64,000 bases of DNA. It comes from Myxococcales bacterium (GTDB lineage Bacteria > Myxococcota_A > Bradymonadia > UBA7976 > UBA1532). Where the stretch lies: positions 109,704 to 173,703 of the forward strand of contig JACKDL010000013.1 of assembly GCA_020633555.1 (NCBI GenBank). The letters run 5' to 3'. The translations under genes and the position numbers were made by a program. This document shows, one piece after another, positions 36,853-44,433 of the stretch. The notes beneath the pieces were generated by a model. It saw nothing but the letters and a program-made list of their open reading frames with translations, was not told the DNA's origin and made no database searches. The number at the start of each line of letters is the position of its first letter. Positions within the stretch are counted from its first letter, which is position 1.

Positions 36853-37827
36853 GTGACGCAGGGCGAGGGGCGACGGCGGGGGCTCGGCTGCCTGTTCGGG
36901 GTGTTGGCCCTGTCGGCAGTGCTCGGCGCCTTCGGGCTGGGGCTTGCCGGCTTGCTCGGGGGCGGCGGAGGCGCCGTGCTCGAAGAGGTCGAGTCGGCCC
37001 GGGCCGACGCCAAGGGCAAGATCGTGGTCATCACCTTGCGTGGGGCCATGCTCGACGGGGCCATGGGGTTGCAGGCGCAGGGCGTCACCGGCACCGCGCT
37101 GAAGCACCTCGAGGCCGCCCGCAAAGACGACCGGGTCAAGGCGGTGTTTCTGGAGCTCGACACCCCGGGGGGGGCCGTCACGGACGCCGATCTGATCCAC
37201 CGGGCAGTGGTGAAGCTGCAATCCCAGGGCAAGAAGGTCCTGGTGCACATGGGCGATCTCTGTGCGTCCGGCGGCTACTACGTCGCGGCGGCCGCCGACG
37301 AAGTCTGGGCGCTGCCCACGACGCTCACCGGGAGCATCGGGGTCATCATCCGCTCGTTGAACGTCAGCCGGCTCCTGGAGCGCATCGGCGTGGACGACGA
37401 GTCGGTCGCCTCGGGCCCCAACAAGCAGATCCTGAGCATGACCCGGCCCGTCACCCCCGAGCAGCGCGCGCTGCTGCAGGGCATCGTCGACGAGTTGTAC
37501 ACGCGCTTCGTCGAGGTGGTGGCCGCGGGCCGCGATCTGCCGCCCGAGACGGTCCGGCCGCTGGCCGACGGGCGCCTGTTCACCGCTCGGCAGGCTGCCG
37601 AAGCCAAGCTGGTGGACGCGGTGGGTTATCGCGACGAGGCGCTGGACCGCCTGAAGGCGCTGGCCGGCGAAGGCCCCTTCGAGGTGGTGAAGTACCGGGC
37701 GCAGCCGAACCTGTTCGATCTCTTCCGTCCCCCGGGCGCGGCCATGGGCCGGCTGGCGGACGCCCTGCTGCGCGAGGCCGGCGGCCCGCGGGCGATGTAC
37801 CTGTACGCGGCCCCCGGCGGGGGCTGA
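36853..37827 (+). CDS. sppA: Signal peptide peptidase SppA (S49 family)
   Basis: A 324-residue membrane protease that degrades cleaved signal peptides. One N-terminal membrane helix, then a ClpP-like domain. The nucleophile is S139 in DLCASGGYYVA and the general base is K191 in SGPNKQILS, 52 residues apart as in Bacillus SppA. ELDTPGGAVTDAD and TLTGSIGVI are further marks. It is the short single-domain form. GTG 36853 is preferred to GTG 36847 because CGGAGG ends at 36847, leaving a normal spacing. Confidence 0.92.
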   Translation: MTQGEGRRRGLGCLFGVLALSAVLGAFGLGLAGLLGGGGGAVLEEVESARADAKGKIVVITLRGAMLDGAMGLQAQGVTGTALKHLEAARKDDRVKAVFLELDTPGGAVTDADLIHRAVVKLQSQGKKVLVHMGDLCASGGYYVAAAADEVWALPTTLTGSIGVIIRSLNVSRLLERIGVDDESVASGPNKQILSMTRPVTPEQRALLQGIVDELYTRFVEVVAAGRDLPPETVRPLADGRLFTARQAAEAKLVDAVGYRDEALDRLKALAGEGPFEVVKYRAQPNLFDLFRPPGAAMGRLADALLREAGGPRAMYLYAAPGGG

Positions 37828-37855
37828 GCGTGACGCCGAGACGAGGCACGAGTTG

Positions 37856-38563
37856 ATGCGAGACACGGTCGAAATGGTCGGCCTGAAGGTCGGCTGTGTG
37901 GGGTTCCGTGGGCCCAAGGCCCGCTACTTCGAGCGGATGGGCGCCTGGGAACTGGCGCCCACTGAGATGAACGCAAAGCCGGGCACACAGGCGCGCTGGG
38001 TCGAGGACGCCGGCCCCGGCGCCTACGTGCCGCGGGTTGATCCTGCGGTCGCCGAGGCCCTCTTCAAGGGGGAGGCCGCCGAGGCCGGCTGGGCCCGGAC
38101 GGTCGAGGCCGCCGAGCGGCTCCAGGCCGACACGGTCCTGCTCCGCACGCCGGCCACGTTCCGCCCCACACCGCAGAACAAGGCGGCGCTGCAGGCCTTC
38201 TTCGCGGGCCGCCCTGGGCCTACCGTGGCCTGGTGGGCGGACGGCCTCTGGGACGGCATGCTGGAGGACACCGCGGCGCTCGCGCAGGCGGCGGGGGTGC
38301 TCCCGGTGGTGGATCCGCTGGGCCTGGACGACGATGAAGTGCCGCCGGCGGGTCCCCGGATCTACTGGCGGGTGCGGGGCGGGCAGGGCATGCAGGGCAA
38401 GCTCTCGGACTATGACCTGGATCGCCTGGCCGACATGGTGCAGGGTCGAGTGGGCGGCCATGTGGTCTTCGCGGCCCCCGAGATGTGGGGGGACGCGGGC
38501 CGCTTCGCGTCCCTGCTCGAGATGCTCGGCGGCGATGACTCCGACGAGGCGTTCGAGGAGTAA
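37856..38563 (+). CDS. DUF72-family protein
   Basis: A 235-residue protein resembling the DUF72 TIM-barrel family: VGCVGFRGPKARYFERMGAWEL opening (compare GTSGW..FYP), RTVEAAERLQADTVLLRTPATFRPT, and GPRIYWRVRGGQG near the end. DUF72 proteins have no firm biochemical role. ATG 37856 has ACGAGG upstream; a TTG three bases earlier is also possible. It lies 29 bp after sppA and 26 bp before a kinase gene, in the same direction. Confidence 0.7.
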   Translation: MRDTVEMVGLKVGCVGFRGPKARYFERMGAWELAPTEMNAKPGTQARWVEDAGPGAYVPRVDPAVAEALFKGEAAEAGWARTVEAAERLQADTVLLRTPATFRPTPQNKAALQAFFAGRPGPTVAWWADGLWDGMLEDTAALAQAAGVLPVVDPLGLDDDEVPPAGPRIYWRVRGGQGMQGKLSDYDLDRLADMVQGRVGGHVVFAAPEMWGDAGRFASLLEMLGGDDSDEAFEE

Positions 38564-38588
38564 CCAGGGGCCGCACCCAGGGGGGAGC

Positions 38589-39743
38589 TTGTCGGCGCAC
38601 CTGCCCAATCGAATCGGCCCCTATGCGGTGGAGCACGTGCTCGATCATGGGGGGACGAGCGCGGTGATGCTGGCGCGTCACCGGCGCCTGGATCGGGCCG
38701 TGGCCATCAAGCTGCGCCACCGCGGGCGCACCGAAGATGAAGGGGTCCTCGCCGAGCGCTTTCGTTTGGGGGCCATCCTCCAGGCGGATCTGGATCACCC
38801 GAACATCGCCCGGGTGTTCGACTACATCGAGTCCGACGCCCATCAGGCCCTGATCCTGGAGTACCTGGGGGGGGGCTCGGTGGAGAGCGCATTGCAGGCA
38901 GGCCCCCTGCCCATCGCTGACGCGGTGACCGTGGCCATCCACGCCGGGCTCGCGCTCGAATACGGGCACGGGCGCGGAGTGGTCCACCGCGACATCAAGC
39001 CCGGCAACCTGATGTTCGCCGACCGGGATCGGCCCGCCGAGGTCAGGGTGAACGACTACGGGGTGGCCCGCTCCCAGCGCCTGAGCCGGGACCTGACCCG
39101 CCCGGGCGCCAACGTGGGGACCGTCTGGTACATGCCGCCCGAGCAGTTCGACGGTGGCACGGCGACCCCGCTGGTGGACGTGTACGCCCTGGGCTCGACC
39201 CTGTACGAGATGCTGTGCGGCGTCCTGCCCTTTGAGCGGGTCGAGACCGCCGAGATCTTCCGCCGCTTCCTGGACAAGGTGCCGCCGCCGCCTCTGCGGC
39301 GCCGCAACCCCGAGGTGCCGCCCACCCTGGCGGCCGTGGTGGAGGCCACGCTGGCGCTGGATCCCCAGCGACGCATCCCCAGCGCCGGGACGCTGGCGGT
39401 GGTGCTGCGCGCGGTGGCCGAGCGCGAGGGCGTCGTCCTGGGAGACGGGGGCGAGCGGCAGGCCCTCGAGGGGCCTGCGATGCACGATCTGCGGGCGGTG
39501 GCGGCGACCTTCGACGGCCCGCTGGCCGGCGAAGTGTTGGCGGCGCTGTCCGTCTTCGAGGCGCGGGTCGCGGGCATCCCGTCGGTCCAACTCGAGGGGT
39601 CGCTCGCGGTGGGCGGCTCCGCGCTGTTGGACCAGATGGTGGCCGACGGGAGCACCGCCCTGGTGCAGGGCGAGTTGACCCCGTTCGACGACGATGACGA
39701 CGACGATCACACGCTCATCATGATGCCCACCGGCGTCGACTGA
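38589..39743 (+). CDS. Soluble Ser/Thr protein kinase with Asp-rich tail
   Basis: A 384-residue kinase starting at TTG 38589 behind GGGGGAG. Kinase domain about residues 8-275: loose glycine loop DHGGTSAVM, VAIK with K41, HRDIKPGN with catalytic D135, then NDYG (D156) where DFG is usual, and MPPEQ for the APE motif. No membrane helix follows. The C-terminal 100 residues are unrecognised and end in seven consecutive Asp followed by HTLIMMPTG. All catalytic residues are present, so activity is expected. Probably part of the sppA-DUF72 transcript. Confidence 0.88.
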   Translation: MSAHLPNRIGPYAVEHVLDHGGTSAVMLARHRRLDRAVAIKLRHRGRTEDEGVLAERFRLGAILQADLDHPNIARVFDYIESDAHQALILEYLGGGSVESALQAGPLPIADAVTVAIHAGLALEYGHGRGVVHRDIKPGNLMFADRDRPAEVRVNDYGVARSQRLSRDLTRPGANVGTVWYMPPEQFDGGTATPLVDVYALGSTLYEMLCGVLPFERVETAEIFRRFLDKVPPPPLRRRNPEVPPTLAAVVEATLALDPQRRIPSAGTLAVVLRAVAEREGVVLGDGGERQALEGPAMHDLRAVAATFDGPLAGEVLAALSVFEARVAGIPSVQLEGSLAVGGSALLDQMVADGSTALVQGELTPFDDDDDDDHTLIMMPTGVD

Positions 39744-39760
39744 GGGGCCCCGCGGGGGTC

Positions 39761-39788
39761 TTGCAAATCGGCCTGGACGGTGTAGGGT
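39761..39788 (+). promoter_or_regulatory. Putative promoter for the GNAT-IDH unit, near-leaderless
   Basis: TTGCAA at 39761-39766 (4 of 6), a 16-bp spacer and TAGGGT at 39783-39788. The GTG at 39796 lies seven bases after the -10, so the transcript would begin at or beside the start codon. It matches the arrangement at 5385-5390. Eye matching only. Confidence 0.45.
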
Positions 39789-39795
39789 GCCCCCC

Positions 39796-40272
39796 GTGCA
39801 TGACACGTCACAGCAGCCCTTTGGCGGCCCCATTGCCGTCGCGGGGGCACGCCACCTGGCGACTGTCTGGCGCCTCGGTGAGGCGGCCTTTGCCGATCGC
39901 GGCATCGACGGGCCGACCTTGCGCGCCCTGTTCCGCGCCCCCGATGTCTGGACCCTCGTGGCCGAGGCCGAGCGCCTGATCGGCTTCGCAATGGTTCGGG
40001 TGCAGGCGGCGCAGGCCGAGCTGCTGGCCGTCGCGGTGGCGCCTGCCGCGCGCCGGTCCGGGTGGGGGCGCCGCCTGGTGCAGGCCGCCCTGGCGCTCGC
40101 CGCCCGGCGCGGTGCGCGCCGCGTCCGCCTCGACGTGGCGGATGGCCACCCTGCTGTTCACCTCTTCCGGGCCCTGGGCTTCGTGCCCGAGCCGGGCCCG
40201 CTCGCGCGCTACCCGGGGGGCCAGCCGGCCCTGTCCATGGTGCGCCCGCTTCAAATCGGGGAGAGCCCATGA
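39796..40272 (+). CDS. GNAT-family N-acetyltransferase
   Basis: A 158-residue acetyltransferase: LLAVAVAPAARRSGWGRRLVQAAL is the beta-4/alpha-3 acetyl-CoA pyrophosphate loop (R-x-x-G-x-G/R variant), followed by VRLDVADGHPAVHLFRALGFVP, the typical end of the fold. GTG 39796 is chosen over GTG 39787 because the latter overlaps the putative -10 box. Its stop overlaps the next ATG by 4 bp, so it is coupled to the dehydrogenase genes. Substrate unknown. Confidence 0.85.
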   Translation: MHDTSQQPFGGPIAVAGARHLATVWRLGEAAFADRGIDGPTLRALFRAPDVWTLVAEAERLIGFAMVRVQAAQAELLAVAVAPAARRSGWGRRLVQAALALAARRGARRVRLDVADGHPAVHLFRALGFVPEPGPLARYPGGQPALSMVRPLQIGESP

Positions 40273-41291
40273 AGTACACCATCACCCTGCTGCCGGGCGA
40301 CGGCATCGGCCCCGAGGTCTCGGCCTCGGCGGTGGCCATCGTCGAGGCGACCGGCGTCGCCGTCGAGTGGGAGCGCCACGAGGCGGGCCTGCGCGCCGTC
40401 GAGGCGGGCCACGGCACCCTGCCCGAGGCCACGCTGGACTCGATCCGACGCAACAAGGTCGCGCTGAAGGGCCCCATCACCACTCCCGTGGGGCGGGGCT
40501 TCAGCAGCGTCAACGTGGGGCTGCGCAAGGCGCTGTCGCTGTACGTGAGCCTGCGTCCGGTGCTGTCCTGGAAAGGCCTGAAGACTCGGCATGATGACGT
40601 GGATCTGGTCGTGTTCCGCGAGAACACCGAGGGGCTCTACGCCGGCCGCGAGCACGAGGTGGTGCCGGGCGTCGTCGAGGCGCTGAAGGTCATCACCGCC
40701 GACGCCAGCACCCGCATCGCCCGCTACGCCTTCGAGTACGCCCGCTGGCGCGGCCGGCGGAAGATCACGGTGGTGCACAAGGCCAGCGTGATGAAGCTGT
40801 CGGACGGGCTGTTCCTGGACTGCGCCCGCGCGGTGGCCGCCGACTACCCCTTCATCGAGGTCGAGGAGATGCCCATCGACCGGCTGGCCATGCAGCTCGC
40901 CCTGGACCCGACGAAGTTCGACGTCCTGCTGATGGAGAACCTGTACGGCGACATCGTCAGCGATCTGTGCAGCGGCCTGGTGGGTGGCCTGGGCATCGTC
41001 CCGGGCGCCAACATCGGCAGCAGCGCGGCGGTCTTCGAGGCGGTGCATGGCTCGGCCCCGGACATCGCGGGCCAGAACAAGGCCAACCCCATCGCGCTGG
41101 TGCTGTCCGCCGCGATGATGCTGGAGCACATCGGCGAGCGGGTGGCCGCCGAGCGGGTGCGCCGCGCGGTGGGCAAGGTGCTCGCCGAGGGCAAGGTCCG
41201 CACCGGCGATCTGGGTGGGAAGGCCAGCACCACCGACATGACCAAGGCCATCATCGCCGCGTTGCCGGCCATCGAGGAGGTGACCGCATGA
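40269..41291 (+). CDS. NAD-type isocitrate dehydrogenase, catalytic-like paralogue
   Basis: A 340-residue member of the isocitrate/isopropylmalate dehydrogenase family. LLPGDGIGPEV opens the chain. FSSVNVGLR carries the Ser and Asn that mark isocitrate rather than isopropylmalate binding. Catalytic Tyr is in RENTEGLYAGREHEV, Lys in VHKASVMKLSDGLF, and metal Asp in LYGDIVSDLCSGLVGG. HGSAPDIAG has the Asp-Ile that favours NAD over NADP. It overlaps the GNAT stop (ATGA) and the next paralogue (ATGA), so both dehydrogenases are made together. Confidence 0.92.
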   Translation: MKYTITLLPGDGIGPEVSASAVAIVEATGVAVEWERHEAGLRAVEAGHGTLPEATLDSIRRNKVALKGPITTPVGRGFSSVNVGLRKALSLYVSLRPVLSWKGLKTRHDDVDLVVFRENTEGLYAGREHEVVPGVVEALKVITADASTRIARYAFEYARWRGRRKITVVHKASVMKLSDGLFLDCARAVAADYPFIEVEEMPIDRLAMQLALDPTKFDVLLMENLYGDIVSDLCSGLVGGLGIVPGANIGSSAAVFEAVHGSAPDIAGQNKANPIALVLSAAMMLEHIGERVAAERVRRAVGKVLAEGKVRTGDLGGKASTTDMTKAIIAALPAIEEVTA

Positions 41292-42277
41292 AGGCGCGCA
41301 CCGTCAGCCTGCTGCCTGGGGATCTGATCGGCCTGGACCTGGCCGGCCCCACCACCGAGCTGGTGGCCGCCGCCGGCGGCGACATTGAGTGGGAGTGGCT
41401 CGAGGACATCTGCGACGCGGACGCCCCCGGGCAGATCAAGCCCGAGGTGCTCGAGAGCATCCGGCGCAACGGGGTGGCCCTGAAGGGCCCGTTCACCACA
41501 CCGCAGTGCGGCAACAACCCCTCGATCGCGCTGCGGAAGTCGCTGGACCTGTTCGCGGGCATCCGCCACGTGCGCAACCTGCCGGGGGTGCCCAGCCGCT
41601 ACGAGGACATCGACCTGCTGGTCATCCGCGAGAACACCGAGGACGTCTACGCGGGCCTGGAGCACGAGGTGCACCCGGGCGTCGTCGAGTCCATCAAGGT
41701 GGTCACCCGCGCCGCCAGCGAGCGCATCTTCCGCTTCGCGTACCGCTACGCCCGGTCGAACGGGCGCCGGCGGGTGGCCATCATCCACAAGGCCAACATC
41801 ATGAAGCAGACCGACGGGCTGTTTCTGCGGGTCGGCCAGGAGGTGGCGCGGGACTATCCCGACGTGGAGACCCGCCAGCTCATCGTGGACAACACCGCGA
41901 TGCAGGTGGTGCAGCGCCCGCACCAGTTCGACGTGCTGGTCTGCGGCAACCTCTACGGCGACATCATCAGCGACCTGGCCGCCGGCCTGGTGGGCGGCAT
42001 CTCGGCCGTCTGGGGCGTGGATCACGGCGACGACTGCGCGGTCTTCGACATGATCCACGGCCGCGTGCCCGAGCTCATGGGCAAGGACGTGGCCAACCCG
42101 CTGCCGATGCTGATCCCCACCATCCGCTTGCTGATCCACCTGGGGCAGCACCGGCCCGCCGATCGGCTCGAGAAGGCCATCCACAGCGTGCTCGCCGAAG
42201 GCAAGGTGCTGACCCGCGACCTGGGCGGCAAGGCGAAGACCAGCGAGATGGTGGCCGCGATCCGCGACCGTCTGTGA
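41288..42277 (+). CDS. Divergent isocitrate dehydrogenase paralogue, possible regulatory subunit
   Basis: A 329-residue paralogue of the preceding gene, overlapping it by ATGA. The opening is LLPGDLIGLDL instead of GDGIGPE. The substrate loop is CGNNPSIALRK, so the Ser and Asn of its partner are replaced by Asn and Ser. The nucleotide loop is HGRVPELMG instead of HGSAPDIAG. Catalytic Tyr (RENTEDVYAG), Lys (IHKANIMK) and the YGDIISDL metal Asp are kept. This pattern, one canonical and one altered chain, recalls eukaryotic NAD-IDH heteromers. A separate dehydrogenase with another substrate is the alternative. Confidence 0.85.
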   Translation: MKARTVSLLPGDLIGLDLAGPTTELVAAAGGDIEWEWLEDICDADAPGQIKPEVLESIRRNGVALKGPFTTPQCGNNPSIALRKSLDLFAGIRHVRNLPGVPSRYEDIDLLVIRENTEDVYAGLEHEVHPGVVESIKVVTRAASERIFRFAYRYARSNGRRRVAIIHKANIMKQTDGLFLRVGQEVARDYPDVETRQLIVDNTAMQVVQRPHQFDVLVCGNLYGDIISDLAAGLVGGISAVWGVDHGDDCAVFDMIHGRVPELMGKDVANPLPMLIPTIRLLIHLGQHRPADRLEKAIHSVLAEGKVLTRDLGGKAKTSEMVAAIRDRL

Positions 42278-42359
42278 CGTCGAGCCCCTCTCGGGCATCA
42301 CTCCGCCGATCAACGGTCGGCGCCCCCCGCGCGACCCCAGCCACTCCAAGGAGGACCCA

Positions 42360-44399
42360 GTGGCCTCAGCCGCCGACGCCAAGGCGAAGTTCGAAGGCAT
42401 CGACCCCCAGACCGTGGTGGGCTGGTACCGGATCACCCACCAGGGGCGCCTGCTCGAAGAGCGGGCCGTGGGCTACATCCGCAAGGCGAAGGGCTGGAGC
42501 TACCACGCCCCCTTTGCGGGCCACGACGGCATCCAGTGCATCTTGGGGCAGGCCTTCCGCTGGGAGCAGGACTACCTGTTCCCGTACTACCGCGACCTGC
42601 TCACCACCCTGGCCGCAGGCCTGACGCCCTACGAGATCGTGCTCAACGGCCTGTCGAAGGACGGCGACGTGGCCGGCGGCGGGCGGCATATGTCGAACCA
42701 CTTCGCCAAGCCGGCGGTGGGCATCCAGAACGTCAGCTCGTGCACGGGCAACCACACGCTGCACGCGGCGGGCGTGGCGCGGGCCATCAAGCACTATGGG
42801 GTGGACGCCGTGGCCTTCTCGAGCCAGGGCGAGGCCAGCACCAGCGAGGGCTACGTCTACGAGGCGCTGAATGGGGCCAGCCGCGAGCGGCTGCCGGTGG
42901 TCTTCGTGGTGCAGAACAACGGCTACGGCATCTCGGTGCCCACCACCGAGCAGTCGGCCAACACGCGGGTCAGCGACAACTACACCGGCCTGGCGCACCT
43001 GGCCGTGATCAACGTGGACGGCACCGACTTCGTGGACTGCTACAAGGGCATGCAGGCGGCCCTGGCCCATGTGAAGTCGGGCGAGGGCCCCGCGCTGCTC
43101 CACGCGCAGTGCGTGCGCATCGGCGCCCACTCCAACTCCGATCGCCATGACCTCTACCGGGATCCCGAGGAGATCGAGGCGGCTGAGCGCCTGGATCCGG
43201 TGCCGGGGCTGCGGCAGTCCATCCTGGACGCTGGCTTTGCCACCGAGGATGAGCTGGCGACCATCGAGGCTGAGAACCTGACGCTGGTGGAAGCGGACTG
43301 CGCCCGCGCTGAGGCGGCTGCCGATCCCGATCCCGCCACCGTGATGGACTTCCTGTGGCCCGAGCCCTGGGCCGCCCAGGAGACGGCCACGCCCGACGAC
43401 GGCGACAAGTGGAAGCTCCGCGAGGCCATCAACGAGACCCTGCACGCCGAGTTTGCCCGCAACGAGCACGCCTTCCTCTGGGGCCAGGACGTGGCCTCGA
43501 AGGACAAGGGCGGCGTGTTCAACGTGACGAAGGGCATGCAGCAGGCCTTCGGCCGGGGCCGCGTGTTCAACGGGCCCATCGCTGAGGACTACATCGTGGG
43601 CACGGCCAACGGGCTGTGCCGGTTCAGCGACGACATCCGCGTGGTGGTCGAGGCGGCGCAGTTCGCCGACTACGTGTGGCCGGCCATGGAGCAGATCGTC
43701 GAGATGACCCACGAGTACTGGCGCACCCGCGGCCAGTTCTCGCCCAACGTCACGCTGCGGCTTTCGAGCGGGGGTTACATCGGCGGGGGCCTGTATCACT
43801 CGCAGAACGTCGAGGCGATCATGGGCCACCTGCCGGGCGTGCGCATCGTGGCGCCCGCCTTCGCCGACGACGCGGCGGGGCTGCTGCGCACCTGCCTGCG
43901 CAGCCGGGGGATGAGCTTCTTCCTCGAACCGAAGTTCCTGTACAATCAGAACTTTGCGGCCACCCCGGCCTGTGGCCCCGAGCACGCCGTGCCCTTTGGC
44001 AAGGCGCGCATCCGGCGCGAGGGCACGGACGCGACCGTGGTGGCCTGGGGCACTCCGGTGCATTGGAGTCTGCGGGCGGCCAACAAGCTGGCCAAGGAGG
44101 GCCACGAGGTCGAGGTCATCGATCTGCGCTCGATCAAGCCCTGGGACTTCGATACCGTGTCGCGCTCGATTCGTCGGACCGGGAAGGTCCTGGTGGTCCA
44201 CGAGGATCACCTGACCAACGGGTTCGGCGCCGAGATCGCAGCGCGCATCGCCAGCGACTGTTTCGAGTGGCTGGATGCGCCGGTGCGGCGGGTGGCGGCC
44301 AAGGATGTGCCCATTGGTTTCTCGCGCATCCTCGAGCGCGCTACTCTGCCGGATGAAAGTGACGTGATCGACGCATTGAGGGCGCTGCTGGCCTACTGA
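42360..44399 (+). CDS. Fused alpha-beta 2-oxoacid dehydrogenase E1 (branched-chain type)
   Basis: A 679-residue thiamine-diphosphate enzyme in which the E1 alpha and beta chains are one polypeptide. Alpha part (1-330): SSQGEASTSEGYVYEALNGA and VVQNNGYGIS bind ThDP-Mg; RIGAHSNSDRHDLYRD is the conserved phosphorylation-loop-like region. Beta part (about 350-679): LWGQDVASKDKGGVFNVTKG, FNGPIAEDYIVGTANGL, EAAQFADYVWPAMEQI, and EVIDLRSIKPWD. It would decarboxylate a 2-oxoacid and feed lipoyl-E2; no E2 or E3 lies in the window. GTG start with AAGGAGG ahead. It follows the IDH pair by 82 bp. Confidence 0.92.
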   Translation: MASAADAKAKFEGIDPQTVVGWYRITHQGRLLEERAVGYIRKAKGWSYHAPFAGHDGIQCILGQAFRWEQDYLFPYYRDLLTTLAAGLTPYEIVLNGLSKDGDVAGGGRHMSNHFAKPAVGIQNVSSCTGNHTLHAAGVARAIKHYGVDAVAFSSQGEASTSEGYVYEALNGASRERLPVVFVVQNNGYGISVPTTEQSANTRVSDNYTGLAHLAVINVDGTDFVDCYKGMQAALAHVKSGEGPALLHAQCVRIGAHSNSDRHDLYRDPEEIEAAERLDPVPGLRQSILDAGFATEDELATIEAENLTLVEADCARAEAAADPDPATVMDFLWPEPWAAQETATPDDGDKWKLREAINETLHAEFARNEHAFLWGQDVASKDKGGVFNVTKGMQQAFGRGRVFNGPIAEDYIVGTANGLCRFSDDIRVVVEAAQFADYVWPAMEQIVEMTHEYWRTRGQFSPNVTLRLSSGGYIGGGLYHSQNVEAIMGHLPGVRIVAPAFADDAAGLLRTCLRSRGMSFFLEPKFLYNQNFAATPACGPEHAVPFGKARIRREGTDATVVAWGTPVHWSLRAANKLAKEGHEVEVIDLRSIKPWDFDTVSRSIRRTGKVLVVHEDHLTNGFGAEIAARIASDCFEWLDAPVRRVAAKDVPIGFSRILERATLPDESDVIDALRALLAY

Positions 44400-44433
44400 G
44401 GCATTGGCGAGCGCCCGACTCCCGGGGGTTCGC

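Noticed and set aside
40269..42277. 3-isopropylmalate dehydrogenase (leuB) for the tandem dehydrogenases
   Set aside because: The first paralogue has the isocitrate-type SSVN loop, and no leucine-biosynthesis genes are adjacent.
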